The notes: generated by a model not told the origin, from the sequence alone. DNA of 64,000 nucleotides from UBA4742 sp963773335 (GCA_963773335.1 CAVZAT010000006.1:1-64000); one strand, 5' to 3'. Positions 32,213-41,473 are shown, numbered from the stretch's first letter. Numbers and translations are program-made.

Positions 32213-33375
32213 GCGCGGCCCCGTGTGCCGTCATCGGGGTGGGTCAGACCCACCACAAGTCGCGCCGCCTCGACGTGTCCTTCGGCGGTCTGGTGCGCGA
32301 GGCCGTGTTCCGCGCCCTCGACGATGCCCAGCTGACCATGGCCGACATCGACGCCGTGGTGCTGGGCAAGGCCCCAGACCTGTTCGAGGGGGTCATGAAG
32401 CCTGAGCTGTACCTCTCCGATGCGCTGGGGGCGGTGGGCAAACCGATGTTCCGCGTCCACACCGCCGGCTCGGTGGGCGGCACCACCGCCATCGTGGCCG
32501 CCTCCCACATCCAGGCCGGCAAGCACCGCACGGTGCTGGCCGTGGCCTTCGAGAAGCAGTCAGAAGGCAACGCCCAGTTCGCCCTGGGCAGTGGAAAGGG
32601 AGCTTCGCTGGGGGCGGGTGGCGCGTTCGCGCCGTTCATCCGGGCCTACATCCACCGCAGTGGTGCTCCCGAGCACATCGGCTGGAAGGTGGCGGTCAAG
32701 GACCGTCTCAACGCGCTCAAGAACCCCTACGCCCACCTCCGGATCGAGGACATCTCCATCGAGAAGGTGAAGGCCTCGCCCATGATGTGGGAGCCGATCC
32801 GCTTCCTCGAGTCGTGCCCGTCGTCGGACGGCGCCTGCGCCATGGTGCTGACCGATCAGGCCGGCGGAGAGGCCGCGGCCGCCGACGGTCGGGCTCCAGC
32901 CTGGCTGCTGGGGGCGTCGTCGCGCTCCGAGCCGCCGAGCTTCCCGGGTCGCGACCCGGTGCGTCCGGCGGCCGCCGTGCAGTGCGCGCAGGACGTCTAC
33001 GCCATGGCCGGGATCACCCGGCCCCGCGAACAGATCGACATGGCCGAGCTCTATGTCCCCTTCTCCTGGCACGAGGCCATCTGGCTCGAGGCCCACGGCA
33101 TCGCCGAGCCGGGCGACGGATGGAAGATGATCGATGACGGCTCGACCGAGTTGGGCGGAGACTTCCCGGTCAACTGTTCGGGTGGCGTGCTGTCGTCCAA
33201 CCCCATCGGGGCCTCCGGCCTGCTGCGGTTCGCCGAGGCCGCCAACCAGGTGCGCGGCGCGGCCGGCGAGCACCAGGTGGACGGGGCCAAGGTGGCGCTG
33301 GCCATGGCCTACGGGGCCAACAGCCAGTACTTCAGCACGTGGGTGGTAGGCGCCAGCCTGCACCCCTTCGACTGA
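32209..33375 (+). CDS. Thiolase-like (Ltp-type) protein
   Basis: The 388-residue protein has CAVIGVGQTHHKSRRLDVSF at the start and the region RVHTAGSVGGTTAIVAASHI in place of the usual nucleophile Cys. Late motifs are PVNCSGGVLSSNPIGASGLL, with the second Cys kept. This mix is typical of Ltp2-like enzymes that cleave CoA thioesters by retro-aldol chemistry with a DUF35 partner. ATGA overlap with the previous gene shows translational coupling. The three-gene unit probably acts on a steroid or other branched acyl-CoA. Confidence 0.86.
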   Translation: MSAAPCAVIGVGQTHHKSRRLDVSFGGLVREAVFRALDDAQLTMADIDAVVLGKAPDLFEGVMKPELYLSDALGAVGKPMFRVHTAGSVGGTTAIVAASHIQAGKHRTVLAVAFEKQSEGNAQFALGSGKGASLGAGGAFAPFIRAYIHRSGAPEHIGWKVAVKDRLNALKNPYAHLRIEDISIEKVKASPMMWEPIRFLESCPSSDGACAMVLTDQAGGEAAAADGRAPAWLLGASSRSEPPSFPGRDPVRPAAAVQCAQDVYAMAGITRPREQIDMAELYVPFSWHEAIWLEAHGIAEPGDGWKMIDDGSTELGGDFPVNCSGGVLSSNPIGASGLLRFAEAANQVRGAAGEHQVDGAKVALAMAYGANSQYFSTWVVGASLHPFD

Positions 33376-33453
33376 GCCAGGTCGCGGGCCGGGGGCCGGC
33401 CGAGTCGTCCGAGATCGCCTCTGGCTGCGGACATCGCGTGTCAGGCTGGGCTC

Positions 33454-34287
33454 ATGCCCGAAGCCCTGGCCCTCGACGAGCAGCCCGTGTTGCTGCCTTC
33501 GTCGCTGGGCGCCGCGCTTGGCTGGGAACTGCGCGAGGCGTTGCGTCCGCCGTTCGCCGATCTGGCGGTGGTGGCCTTCAACGCCGCCCTCATGTGCGTG
33601 GCCTGGTTCTGGCTCCCACCCACCTGGCAGAACTGGTTGTTCACGCTGCACGGTCCGTTGGCCTTCGCCATGGTGCTGGCCGGCTGGATGTACTCCGACG
33701 TGCCGGCCACCAACGTGCTCGCCCCGGATAGCTGGCGCGTCCTCGCCGCGCTCGACGACCCGGCGATGCTGCGCCGGTTGCTCTACGCCAAGAATCTCAT
33801 GTTGTGGTGCTTCGTGGCGCCGTTCTGCACCGTCGTGGCCGTGATCATCGGCTGGGTGAACCACGACTGGCCCCCGACCCTGGTGAGCATCACCGCCATC
33901 GCCGTGGTCCCGTTCGGCACCCTGGGCGTCAGCGCCTGCGTGGGCATCCGCTGGCCCTATCACCCCCGTGAGCTTCGCTTCCGCTGGGAGCACCGGCGGC
34001 AGTGGCGCCACATGATCGTGCGCTGGATCGCGTTGGTGCTGACCCCCTACGGCCTGGTCCCGTTGCTCGCCGTCATCATCATCACCCCGAGCCTGGTCCT
34101 GTGGTCGATGCTGTCGGCCCACGGCCTGACCGACAAGCTGCCCACCACCCACTTCGCAGGGGGCGTGGCGCTGGCCGCGGTGGTGTCCATGGCCGCGTTC
34201 TTCGCCGGACACAAGCTCAGCCTGCGGTTCGTGGCCCGCCGTCGCGACCAGCTGCGCGCCTACCTGGCAGACCCCGACCGCGGGTGA
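33454..34287 (+). CDS. Hypothetical integral membrane protein
   Basis: The 277-residue protein has about six membrane segments, such as LAVVAFNAALMCVAWFWLPP, LAFAMVLAGWMY, LWCFVAPFCTVVAVIIGWV, ITAIAVVPFGTLGVSACVGI, LVPLLAVIIITPSLVLWSML and GVALAAVVSMAAFFAGHKL. The N and C termini are polar. I do not recognise the family. ATG at 33454 is used. It follows the thiolase operon after 78 bases and could be transcribed with it or alone. Confidence 0.72.
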   Translation: MPEALALDEQPVLLPSSLGAALGWELREALRPPFADLAVVAFNAALMCVAWFWLPPTWQNWLFTLHGPLAFAMVLAGWMYSDVPATNVLAPDSWRVLAALDDPAMLRRLLYAKNLMLWCFVAPFCTVVAVIIGWVNHDWPPTLVSITAIAVVPFGTLGVSACVGIRWPYHPRELRFRWEHRRQWRHMIVRWIALVLTPYGLVPLLAVIIITPSLVLWSMLSAHGLTDKLPTTHFAGGVALAAVVSMAAFFAGHKLSLRFVARRRDQLRAYLADPDRG

Positions 34288-34323
34288 TGTCGCCGATGCG
34301 GGTGAAGGGTCCGCTATGTGGCC

Positions 34324-35281
34324 TCAGCGCTGCTCGAGCACCAGACCTGGCCGGGTCCCGGCAGCGGTGATGCGGGTCCGGGCCGCGGTGTCTCCGAGCA
34401 GCACCGAATCCAGGAAAGCGACCACCGCGGCCGCGATCGCGTCGCGCCGGGGCGAGGTGGTGGGTGGTCCGGCATGGTCATCGCCGATGCTGGTCAACAA
34501 GTAGCTGGGAATGGGGGCCTCGGCGAACAGGGCCCGGGTCTGTGAGGGGGGATTGGTCACATCCGCGCTGCCGGTGACGGCGAAGACCGATGCCGAGGCG
34601 CCCGCCCGGATGGGCACTGGCCTGGCCGAGTAGGCGACCACGGCTGCCACCGCGGGGCCGCCGCACGTGCCGGCCGACAGGCTGAGCGCGGCGAACGCCG
34701 CGGCGGTGGCGCCGTCGGAGTGGCCGGCCAGGGCCACCGGTCCGGGCCGGACGGCTCCGGCCAGCGCACCGCCCAGGGCCGACGCGGCCTGCACCCGGCC
34801 AGCCACGAAGAGCAGGTCACATGGCTCCTGGGTCAGGTCGCGCTCGTCGGGGGTTCCCGCCGACGCGCTGGAGGCACCCGGGAACTCGGGTGCCGCCACC
34901 ACGAAGCCGGCCCGGGCCAGGTCGTCGAGCAGCGGGAGGTAGCGAACGACTGACGCGTCGAAGCCCGGCCCGAACACCAGCAGCGGCCATGGTCCCGCCC
35001 CGGCGGGCGGCTCGATCACCGTTGTGGTCAGGGTCCGATCGGACCGGGCCGGGACCGGCGGGCGCGCCGGTGTCGGGCGGGTGGGGTCGGTGAAGGTCAC
35101 GGTCAGCTGACGTACGCGACCGGCCGACGGAACCCGATGTCGTCGACGGGGGGGCGGTGGTGGTCGTGGCGCGACGGTGGCCGGTGACCGGCGGGTTCCT
35201 GATCGTGGGCGACGACGCGCAGCCGGCCAGGACGAGGAACGCGACCATGGCCACGCTCGACGCAACCGACCGCCGCGTCAT
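34324..35281 (-). CDS. Secreted lipoprotein alpha/beta hydrolase, frameshifted
   Basis: The start at 35281 gives MTRRSVASSVAMVAFLVLAG followed by CAS: a lipobox for membrane anchoring. A Thr/Pro linker follows, then a frame change near 35140. The hydrolase part has WPLLVFGPGFDASVVRYLPL, VALAGHSDGATAAAFAALSL with the nucleophile Ser in GHSDG, and LLTSIGDDHAGPPTTS with the His. This resembles dienelactone hydrolase, chlorophyllase or polyester hydrolase-type folds. It probably acts on esters outside the cell. One indel breaks the frame. Confidence 0.72.
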
Positions 35282-35285
35282 GGCG

Positions 35286-35477
35286 TCAGCGGGCGCGGAA
35301 GATCGACCACGTCAACAGCGCGGCCACGCTCGCCGGAAGGATCGGCCAGGCGGCGATCCCGTGGTGCGCGGCCAGAGCGGTGGCCGCCACTGCCACCACC
35401 ACACCCAGTGCGATGGTCCAGTCGTCGCCGACCACGAAGTCGTACCAGAAGTGCCCGAAGGCGACGATGCGCTTCAC
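35286..35477 (-). CDS. Small membrane protein
   Basis: The 63-residue protein starts MKRIVAFGHFWYDFVVGDDW and has two membrane segments (TIALGVVVAVAATALAAHHG, WPILPASVAALLTWSIF). It overlaps the upstream COG4280-like gene by 4 bases and is probably its partner or an accessory subunit. Family not recognised. The short GHFWYDFVVGDDW motif looks conserved in type. Confidence 0.68.
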   Translation of the reverse strand: MKRIVAFGHFWYDFVVGDDWTIALGVVVAVAATALAAHHGIAAWPILPASVAALLTWSIFRAR

Positions 35478-36226
35478 GTGGGCGCCACGGGCGGCAGGGG
35501 AGGGATGGACGTGGTCGCGCCCACCCGGCGACGGGTCACGGCCACCAAGGCGAACGAGCCGAGGGCCACGAAGGCCAGCAGGGCCAGGATGGCGGTCTCC
35601 CCGCCGGGCCAGATCACCCCTGCGCCTTCCGCGCTCCAGAACGCGCCGAAGGTGGTGAGCATGATCCCCACCCCGAACTTGAGGGTGTTCTCGGGAACCC
35701 GCGACAGCGGCGCGTGCACCACCGCGCCCACGACCACGACCACCACCAGCGCGGCCGCCGCCCCCAACGCGGCCAGGCCCACGTTGTGCTGGGTGCCGCC
35801 GAAGGTCACCACCAGGAAGGCGACCTCGAGGCCCTCGAGGAACACCCCCTTGAAAGCGACGGTGAAGCCGTACCAGTCATGTCCGGCGTTGGCTCGCAGG
35901 TCGTCGACCTCGGCTTGGAAGATGGCATCTTCGTCGTGGAGGGCCTTGAGTCCGCTGGCTCGCAGGATGGCCTTGCGCAGCCACTGGAGGCCGAAGATCA
36001 GCAGGATCGTGCCCACCACCACCCGCAGGGCGTCGATGGGCAGCTTGGTGATAGCCGGCCCGAACACGACCACGATGAGCGTCAGCGCGCCCAGCGCGGC
36101 GGCCACACCCCAGGCCGCTGAGCGCCATCCCCGGGTGACGGTCACGGCCAGCACGATGGTCAGCGCCTCCACCATCTCGACGGCCGACGCCCCGAAGGCC
36201 GCCAGGAACAGGAACAGGTTGGACAA
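35474..36226 (-). CDS. COG4280-like membrane protein
   Basis: The 250-residue protein has about seven membrane segments. FLFLAAFGASAVEMVEALTI and GVFLEGLEVAFLVVTFGG carry glutamates inside membrane helices, a pattern of ion exchangers such as the GDT1 type and of COG4280 proteins. It starts at MSNLFLFL and is followed by the small membrane gene with a 4-base overlap. Transport of a cation such as Mn or Ca is a reasonable guess only. Confidence 0.68.
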   Translation of the reverse strand: MSNLFLFLAAFGASAVEMVEALTIVLAVTVTRGWRSAAWGVAAALGALTLIVVVFGPAITKLPIDALRVVVGTILLIFGLQWLRKAILRASGLKALHDEDAIFQAEVDDLRANAGHDWYGFTVAFKGVFLEGLEVAFLVVTFGGTQHNVGLAALGAAAALVVVVVVGAVVHAPLSRVPENTLKFGVGIMLTTFGAFWSAEGAGVIWPGGETAILALLAFVALGSFALVAVTRRRVGATTSIPPLPPVAPT

Positions 36227-36343
36227 GGCTCACCTCCAGGATCGGGACGGACGTAGCGTACGCACCGCGAACCGCCTCGCCGGCCCCCTCACCGCTCAGT
36301 CGGTGCCGACGTCTGTTGGATGGGGTCGAACGATCACCGGCGC

Positions 36344-37093
36344 TCACCACTGCTTCACGGCCAGGTAGACGGCGGCCGCCGCGCCCACGGTGCAGACCAC
36401 GGCCCGCAGGGCCCGTGCCGAGATGCGCCGCGACAGGCGGGCCCCGATCGGCCCGCCCACCGCGCTGCCCATGGCCAGGGCGGCGGCCGCCGTCCAGTAC
36501 ACGGGGGCCACGAAGGCGAACAGGACGCCGGCCACGGCGTTGCAGACCAGGGCCAGCGTCTGCTTGGTGGCGTTGAGCCGGGCGGCCGAGTCGTCCACGA
36601 ACACACCCAGGGCGGCGAAGAAGAGCACGCCGATGCCGGTGCCGAAGTAGCCGCCGTACACCGAGATGGCAAGGATCACCAGACGCAGCGGACCGTGCCC
36701 CTGGTGCGAGGACCGCTGCACCCATCGGGCCAGCGCCGGTTGGACGGCGGTGACTGCGCTGGCGGCCAGCAAGAGGACCGGGACGACCCGCTCGAAGGTG
36801 TCGGCCGAGAAGGCCAGCAACAGCACCGCGCCCACCAGCGATGCGGCCGCGGCCAGCGGCAGCAGCTGGGCCAGCCGCGGCGCCTGCCCGCGCAGCTCGT
36901 TGCGGAAGGCGACGGCGCCCGAGATGTTGCCGGGGAGGACGCCGATGTCGTTGGTCACGTTGGCCGACAGCGGGGGCAGCCCCACGGCGATGAGCATCGG
37001 GAAGGTGAGCAGGGACCCGGCCCCGGCGATGGTGTTCACTGCACCCGCGGCCATACCCGTGACGGCCACCGCGGCCAGGGCGAGGGGGGTCAT
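36344..37093 (-). CDS. TauE/SafE (TSUP) family permease
   Basis: Starting at MTPLALAAVAVTGMAAGAVN, the protein is 249 residues with about eight membrane segments. The TSUP motif GAVNTIAGAGSLLTFPMLIA lies near the N terminus and YGGYFGTGIGVLFFAALGV in the second half, the two-fold repeat of the family. It moves sulfite, sulfonates or other organic anions. The frame stays open upstream to 37198, but that stretch is low-complexity, so the internal ATG is chosen. Single gene, divergent from queE. Confidence 0.85.
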   Translation of the reverse strand: MTPLALAAVAVTGMAAGAVNTIAGAGSLLTFPMLIAVGLPPLSANVTNDIGVLPGNISGAVAFRNELRGQAPRLAQLLPLAAAASLVGAVLLLAFSADTFERVVPVLLLAASAVTAVQPALARWVQRSSHQGHGPLRLVILAISVYGGYFGTGIGVLFFAALGVFVDDSAARLNATKQTLALVCNAVAGVLFAFVAPVYWTAAAALAMGSAVGGPIGARLSRRISARALRAVVCTVGAAAAVYLAVKQW

Positions 37094-37260
37094 GCGCAGC
37101 GCCGCGCCCGCGCCTCGACCGAGCCGGAGGACAGGGACGGCCGCAGCACCGGGCCAACCTAGCGGTGGGCCCGGCCGGGCCGCGAGCCCGGCGGGCATGG
37201 GACTCCTGAGCCGGAGTCATACTGGGCTCATGGCCTGTCCCGCTGCTCCGTCGATCCGGG

Positions 37261-37947
37261 GTGTGCGCTGAGGTGGGTTACCTGGTCAAGGAGCTGTTCC
37301 TCACGTTGCAGGGCGAAGGTGCCAACGCCGGGCGCGCCGCCGTGTTCTGTCGCTTCGCGGGCTGCAACCTGTGGAGCGGACAGGAGCGTCACCGCGCCGG
37401 CGCGGTCTGTCGGTTCTGCGACACCGACTTCGTGGGCACCGATGGCCCGGGCGGAGGCCGCTTCGACTCACCCGACGAGTTGGCTGATGCTGTGATCGCG
37501 GCGTGGACCGGCCCGACCGGCTGGTCCAGGGGACAGGGAGGCAGCCGCCGGGGCGGTCCGTTGGTGGTGTGCACCGGCGGGGAGCCCCTCCTGCAACTGG
37601 ACGGCCCGCTCCTCGATGCCCTCCACCGGCGTGGCTCGACGGTGGCCATCGAGACCAACGGCACGCTGGCCGTTCCGCCGGGTGTCGACTGGGTGTGCGT
37701 GAGTCCCAAGGCCGAGGCCGACCTGGTGGTGCGCGCCGGTGACGAGATCAAGGTCGTCGTGCCCCAGGCGGGTTTCGGTGCGGCCGAGATGGACGACTTC
37801 CTGGAGCTGGACTTCGACCACTTCTTCGTGCAGCCCATGGATGGCCCCGAGCGGGCGGCCAACACGGAGGCCGCCGTCACCTGGTGCCTGACCCATCCCC
37901 GCTGGCGTCTGTCGGTGCAGACGCACAAGGCGATCGGGATCCCCTGA
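37261..37947 (+). CDS. queE: 7-carboxy-7-deazaguanine synthase QueE
   Basis: The 228-residue radical SAM protein has ELFLTLQGEGANAGRAAVFC, then RFAGCNLWSGQERHR and CRFCDTDFVGTDGPGGG. The cluster cysteines follow the QueE-type spacing (C-x14-C-x2-C). GGPLVVCTGGEPLLQLD is the SAM-binding GGE motif, and VAIETNGTLAVPPGVDWVCV follows. QueE rearranges carboxy-tetrahydropterin to 7-carboxy-7-deazaguanine on the way to preQ0 and queuosine. GTG at 37261 is the start. The stop overlaps queD by one base, so they form an operon. Confidence 0.92.
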   Translation: MCAEVGYLVKELFLTLQGEGANAGRAAVFCRFAGCNLWSGQERHRAGAVCRFCDTDFVGTDGPGGGRFDSPDELADAVIAAWTGPTGWSRGQGGSRRGGPLVVCTGGEPLLQLDGPLLDALHRRGSTVAIETNGTLAVPPGVDWVCVSPKAEADLVVRAGDEIKVVVPQAGFGAAEMDDFLELDFDHFFVQPMDGPERAANTEAAVTWCLTHPRWRLSVQTHKAIGIP

Positions 37948-38315
37948 TGGAGCTGTTCAAAGCGTTCACCTTCGAGGCGGCCCACCGCCTGCCCTACGCC
38001 CCGGAGGGCCACAAGTGCGCCCGCCTGCACGGCCACTCCTACCAGATCACGGTCCGGGTGGAGGGGCCGGTTGATCCCGAGCGGGGATGGGTGGTCGACT
38101 TCGCCGAGCTGCGCACGGCCATGGCCCCCCTGCTCGACGTCCTCGACCACCACTACCTCAACGAGGTGGATGGTCTCGACAACCCGACCAGCGAGGTGCT
38201 GGCCACGTGGCTGTGGGACCGCCTGGGGCCGGCCCTGCCCGGGTTGTCGCAGGTGGACGTGCGCGAGACCTGCACCGCCGGATGCTCGTACCGGGGGCCC
38301 GGTCGCGATGGCTAG
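37947..38315 (+). CDS. queD: 6-carboxytetrahydropterin synthase QueD
   Basis: The 122-residue protein has FTFEAAHRLPYAPEGHKCAR and LHGHSYQITVRVEGPV, giving the three zinc His and the nearby Cys. WVVDFAELRTAMAPLLDVLD and HHYLNEVDGLDNPTSEVLAT follow, then VRETCTAGCSYRG with the catalytic Glu. QueD makes 6-carboxy-tetrahydropterin from dihydroneopterin triphosphate, the step before QueE. The start lies in a TGATG overlap with queE. A thiolase-like gene overlaps its end by 8 bases. Confidence 0.92.
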   Translation: MELFKAFTFEAAHRLPYAPEGHKCARLHGHSYQITVRVEGPVDPERGWVVDFAELRTAMAPLLDVLDHHYLNEVDGLDNPTSEVLATWLWDRLGPALPGLSQVDVRETCTAGCSYRGPGRDG

Positions 38316-39477
38316 CATCGAATCGATGCGGGCGGTTGCGGCGATCGTGGGGGTGGCCGACGCGGTCTCGCCCACCGGCGAGCTGGAGCTGACCGGCCGG
38401 GCCCTGGAGGCCGCCATGGTGGCCGAGGCCCTGGCCGATGCCGGGCTCACCCTCGACGACGTGGACGGCGTGTGCCACGCCGGGTCGTCCATGCAGCTGG
38501 CCGAGTACCTGGGCATCCACCCTCGGTTCACCGACTCCACCATGACCGGGGGATCGAGCTTCGAGGTGCACGCCGAGCACGCGGCGGCGGCCATCGCCGC
38601 CGGACTGTGCGACGTGGTGGTGAGCGTCTACGCGGCCACGCCCCGCAGCGACCGCACCCATGGGCGTCCGGTCGGCCGACCCAACCTGGCCGGACCCAAC
38701 CCGATGCTCGAATGGGAGGCCCCCTACGGCCTTCGCATGCCCATGGGCCCCTACGCGCTGGCTGCCAACCGGCACATGGCCCAGTTCGGCACGACCTCGG
38801 AGCAGCTGGCCGAGATCGCGGTGAGCACCCGTGCGTGGGCCGCCTTGAACCCCCGGGCCCGCTACCGAGATCCGATCACGGTGGCCGACGTGCTGGAGTC
38901 GCCCCTGCAGTGCTCGCCGCTGCACCTGCTCGATTGCTGCCTGGTCACCGACGGTGCCGGGGCCTTCGTCATGACCAGTGCGCAACGGGCCGCCGACCTG
39001 GCCAACCCCCCGGTGCTGGTGCTGGGCGCAGGCACCTGTCACGACCACGCCATGATCAGCCAGATGCCGGACCTGACCGTGACGCCGGGCGCGGTGTCGG
39101 GGGCCAACGCCTTCGCCATGGCCGGCATCGCGCCAGACGACGTGGACGTGCTGATGGGTTACGACAGCTTCACCATCACCGCCTTGTTGCACCTCGAGGA
39201 CCTGGGCTTCTGCGCCAAGGGCGAAGGCGGTCCGTTCGTGGCCGATGGGCGGACCGCTCCGGGCGGGTCGCTGCCCATGAACACGAACGGCGGCGGACTC
39301 TCCTACACCCACCCCGGCATGTATGGGATGTTCCTGATCGTCGAGGCCGTGCGCCAACTCCGAGGCCAGGCCGGGGACCGGCAGGTCCCGGGCGCGCAGA
39401 TCGCGGTGGCGCACGGGTCGGGCATGGTGCTGTCGTGCATGTCCACCCTGGTGCTGGGGACCGAGTCGACGCGATGA
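38308..39477 (+). CDS. Thiolase-like protein
   Basis: The 389-residue protein starts MASIESMRAVAAIVGVADAV. It has GVCHAGSSMQLAEYLGIHPR, and the nucleophile region DSTMTGGSSFEVHAEHAAAA with no Cys, as in Ltp-type enzymes. LLHLEDLGFCAKGEGGPFV, LPMNTNGGGLSYTHPGMYGM and QIAVAHGSGMVLSCMSTLVL are late motifs. A DUF35 gene follows after 25 bases. The start overlaps queD by 8 bases. The pair probably acts together on an acyl-CoA, like the set at 30201-33375. Confidence 0.85.
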   Translation: MASIESMRAVAAIVGVADAVSPTGELELTGRALEAAMVAEALADAGLTLDDVDGVCHAGSSMQLAEYLGIHPRFTDSTMTGGSSFEVHAEHAAAAIAAGLCDVVVSVYAATPRSDRTHGRPVGRPNLAGPNPMLEWEAPYGLRMPMGPYALAANRHMAQFGTTSEQLAEIAVSTRAWAALNPRARYRDPITVADVLESPLQCSPLHLLDCCLVTDGAGAFVMTSAQRAADLANPPVLVLGAGTCHDHAMISQMPDLTVTPGAVSGANAFAMAGIAPDDVDVLMGYDSFTITALLHLEDLGFCAKGEGGPFVADGRTAPGGSLPMNTNGGGLSYTHPGMYGMFLIVEAVRQLRGQAGDRQVPGAQIAVAHGSGMVLSCMSTLVLGTESTR

Positions 39478-39502
39478 CAGGCCGTGCGATGACGGGGCCG
39501 CG

Positions 39503-39964
39503 ATGAGCCCCCGCGGCGACGACCGGGCGGCGCGCCCGGCGCGCCTGGAGGCCCCGGTCACCGAGGCCAGCGGTCCGTTCTGGGAGGCCACCCGCCAGCG
39601 GCGGCTGGTGCTGCCCTGGTGCGTCGCGTGCGATCGGGCCTTCTGGTTTCCCCGGGAGGTCTGCCCGCGCTGTCTGGGTTCGGCCATCGAGTGGCGGCCG
39701 GCGTCGGGCCGCGGTCAGGTCTACGCCGTCACGGTCGACCACCGACCCGCTCTGCTGGCCCGGGTGTTCGGTGACGAGCCCTACGCCATCGCCCTGGTGG
39801 AACTGGACGAGGGTGTCCGCATGCTCACCAACGTGGTCGGCATCGCGCCGCTCGACGTCACGGTGGGCATGGCGGTCGAGGCGACCTGGGAGCCGATGTC
39901 CGATGGGCGCCACCTCGCCCTGTTCCAGCCGGCTCAGGACGGCGGGTCGGGGAGCCCCAGGTAG
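39503..39964 (+). CDS. DUF35 OB-fold protein with zinc ribbon
   Basis: The 153-residue protein has PFWEATRQRRLVLPWCVACD, then PREVCPRCLGSAIEWRPAS: the N-terminal helix and zinc ribbon of DUF35. The OB fold follows (GQVYAVTVDHRPALLARVFG, YAIALVELDEGVRMLTNVVG). It pairs with the thiolase-like gene just upstream. Its end overlaps the convergent EcsC-like gene by 31 bases. Confidence 0.87.
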   Translation: MSPRGDDRAARPARLEAPVTEASGPFWEATRQRRLVLPWCVACDRAFWFPREVCPRCLGSAIEWRPASGRGQVYAVTVDHRPALLARVFGDEPYAIALVELDEGVRMLTNVVGIAPLDVTVGMAVEATWEPMSDGRHLALFQPAQDGGSGSPR

Positions 39965-40872
39965 CGCTGGCGGGCTTCGTCGTAGGCGTGGCGGTCGCTC
40001 ACGATGTCCTCGGCCAGGCGGATCACCTCGTCGGGCGCCGGAGGTCGCAGCGCCAGGCGCGACACCCGCCGGACGTTGAACATGGACATCCCGGCGCCGA
40101 TGGCCACGCCGGCCAGGGGCACCAGCGCCCGCGAGAACCGGACCGCGGTGCGCCGCAGGATCAGGTCGCTGAGCCACGCCGCCGCGTCGCGGGCCATGGC
40201 CGGGGTGGCCCGCCGGCCGACGGAGGTGGCGTAGCCGGCCGCTTCGGCCAGGTCGGTGAGCACCACGTCGGGGTCGGGGGAGCGCCCGGCTCGTTGATAG
40301 GCCCGGGTGCGGGCCGAGGCGGCCACGTAGGTCTCGAACACCTCGCCCACCACCGCGGTGAGGATGGCGGCGGCCGTGGCCGTGCCCACGCTGCCGAACA
40401 GGGCCAGCTCTTCGGCCGCGGCGGCCGAGGCGCCACCCACCCCGGCCAGGGCCACGTGGCGGGAGCCGCGGTCGCTGGTGAGCGGGTAGTGCACGGCCGC
40501 GAAGATGATCACCCGCTCGGCCTGGAGGACCCGGTCGCCCACCCGTCGCAGCACGCGCTCGACCGTGGCCGAGCTGAGGCCCCGGTAGCGGCGCAGGCCG
40601 GCCACCTCGTCGTAGACGTCGGCCACCACGCCGTCCCACAGCTGGGCCAGCTCGTCGCGCACGGGTTCGGGCAGCCGCTCGTTGCGCAGCCGGCGGGGCG
40701 CGGCCTTGTCGAAGCGGAGCCGTTCGGCCACCGCCGGCGGCAGGTCGCTCAGCTCGAGGTGGCGGACGGGGACCTGAGCGCCGGGCCCGGACACCTGGTC
40801 TTCGGGGTGGCGGGCGCCGGGGTTGCGGGCGTCCGCCGCGCCAGCGGGGTCAGCGGGGTTCCCCGGATTCAT
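39934..40872 (-). CDS. EcsC-like hypothetical protein
   Basis: The 312-residue protein has YRGLSSATVERVLRRVGDRV and a glycine/alanine-rich part (LAGVGGASAAAAEELALFGS) with hydrophobic helices such as AILTAVVGEVFETYVAASAR. This resembles the EcsC family, whose role is unclear. A proline-rich N terminus precedes it. It is convergent with the DUF35 gene and overlaps it by 31 bases. Assignment is moderate. Confidence 0.55.
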   Translation of the reverse strand: MNPGNPADPAGAADARNPGARHPEDQVSGPGAQVPVRHLELSDLPPAVAERLRFDKAAPRRLRNERLPEPVRDELAQLWDGVVADVYDEVAGLRRYRGLSSATVERVLRRVGDRVLQAERVIIFAAVHYPLTSDRGSRHVALAGVGGASAAAAEELALFGSVGTATAAAILTAVVGEVFETYVAASARTRAYQRAGRSPDPDVVLTDLAEAAGYATSVGRRATPAMARDAAAWLSDLILRRTAVRFSRALVPLAGVAIGAGMSMFNVRRVSRLALRPPAPDEVIRLAEDIVSDRHAYDEARQRYLGLPDPPS

Positions 40873-40950
40873 GAATCGAGGCTACTGGCGGGTCGGCGGA
40901 CGCGGGCGGCAGGCCGACGGGTCGACAGGTCGGCATCCGGTTCACGCTCG

Positions 40951-41421
40951 CTAGCTGAGCGACGCCAGTCGGGAGCCGCTGCGCAGGAGGTCGGCGCAGG
41001 CCTGGGCCACTTCGACGCCCTTGGTCACCAGGTGCTCGGTGAAGAAGCGGACGTCGCCGGCGTCGTGCTCGTCGAAGCGTTGCGGGGTGAGCACCGCCGA
41101 CAGCACGGGCACCTCGGCTTCCAACTGGACTCGCATGAGGCCGTCGAGCACGGCCTGGGCCACGAACTCGTGGCGGTAGATGCCGCCGTCGACCACCAGG
41201 GCGGCAGCCACCACCGCGTCGAAGCGGCCGGTCTGGGCCAGCAGCTTGGCCCGCAGCGGGATCTCCAGGGCGCCGGGCACGTCGAACTGTTCGACCTGCG
41301 GGTCAGCCAACCGCGCTCCGATCTCGGCCAGGAAGGCGTCGCGGCACCCGTCGGTCAGCGCACGGTGCCACTGGGCCTGCACGAAGGCGATGCGGAAGTC
41401 CGGAACGGTGGGTGCACTCAT
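40951..41421 (-). CDS. ribH: Lumazine synthase, type II (RibH2)
   Basis: The 156-residue protein has IAFVQAQWHRALTDGCRDAF, VEQFDVPGALEIPLRAKLLA and ALVVDGGIYRHEFVAQAVLD, then GLMRVQLEAEVPVLSAVLTP. The GGIYRHEFV segment is typical of type II lumazine synthases. The enzyme joins 5-amino-6-ribitylaminouracil and dihydroxybutanone phosphate to 6,7-dimethyl-8-ribityllumazine, the riboflavin precursor. No other riboflavin gene is near, so this may be a second, specialised copy. A class 3 repeat lies upstream. Confidence 0.88.
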   Translation of the reverse strand: MSAPTVPDFRIAFVQAQWHRALTDGCRDAFLAEIGARLADPQVEQFDVPGALEIPLRAKLLAQTGRFDAVVAAALVVDGGIYRHEFVAQAVLDGLMRVQLEAEVPVLSAVLTPQRFDEHDAGDVRFFTEHLVTKGVEVAQACADLLRSGSRLASLS

Positions 41422-41473
41422 GGTCGTTCTCTCCCACGGTCGTGGATGGATACGACCACCCTACCGCGCCGGG

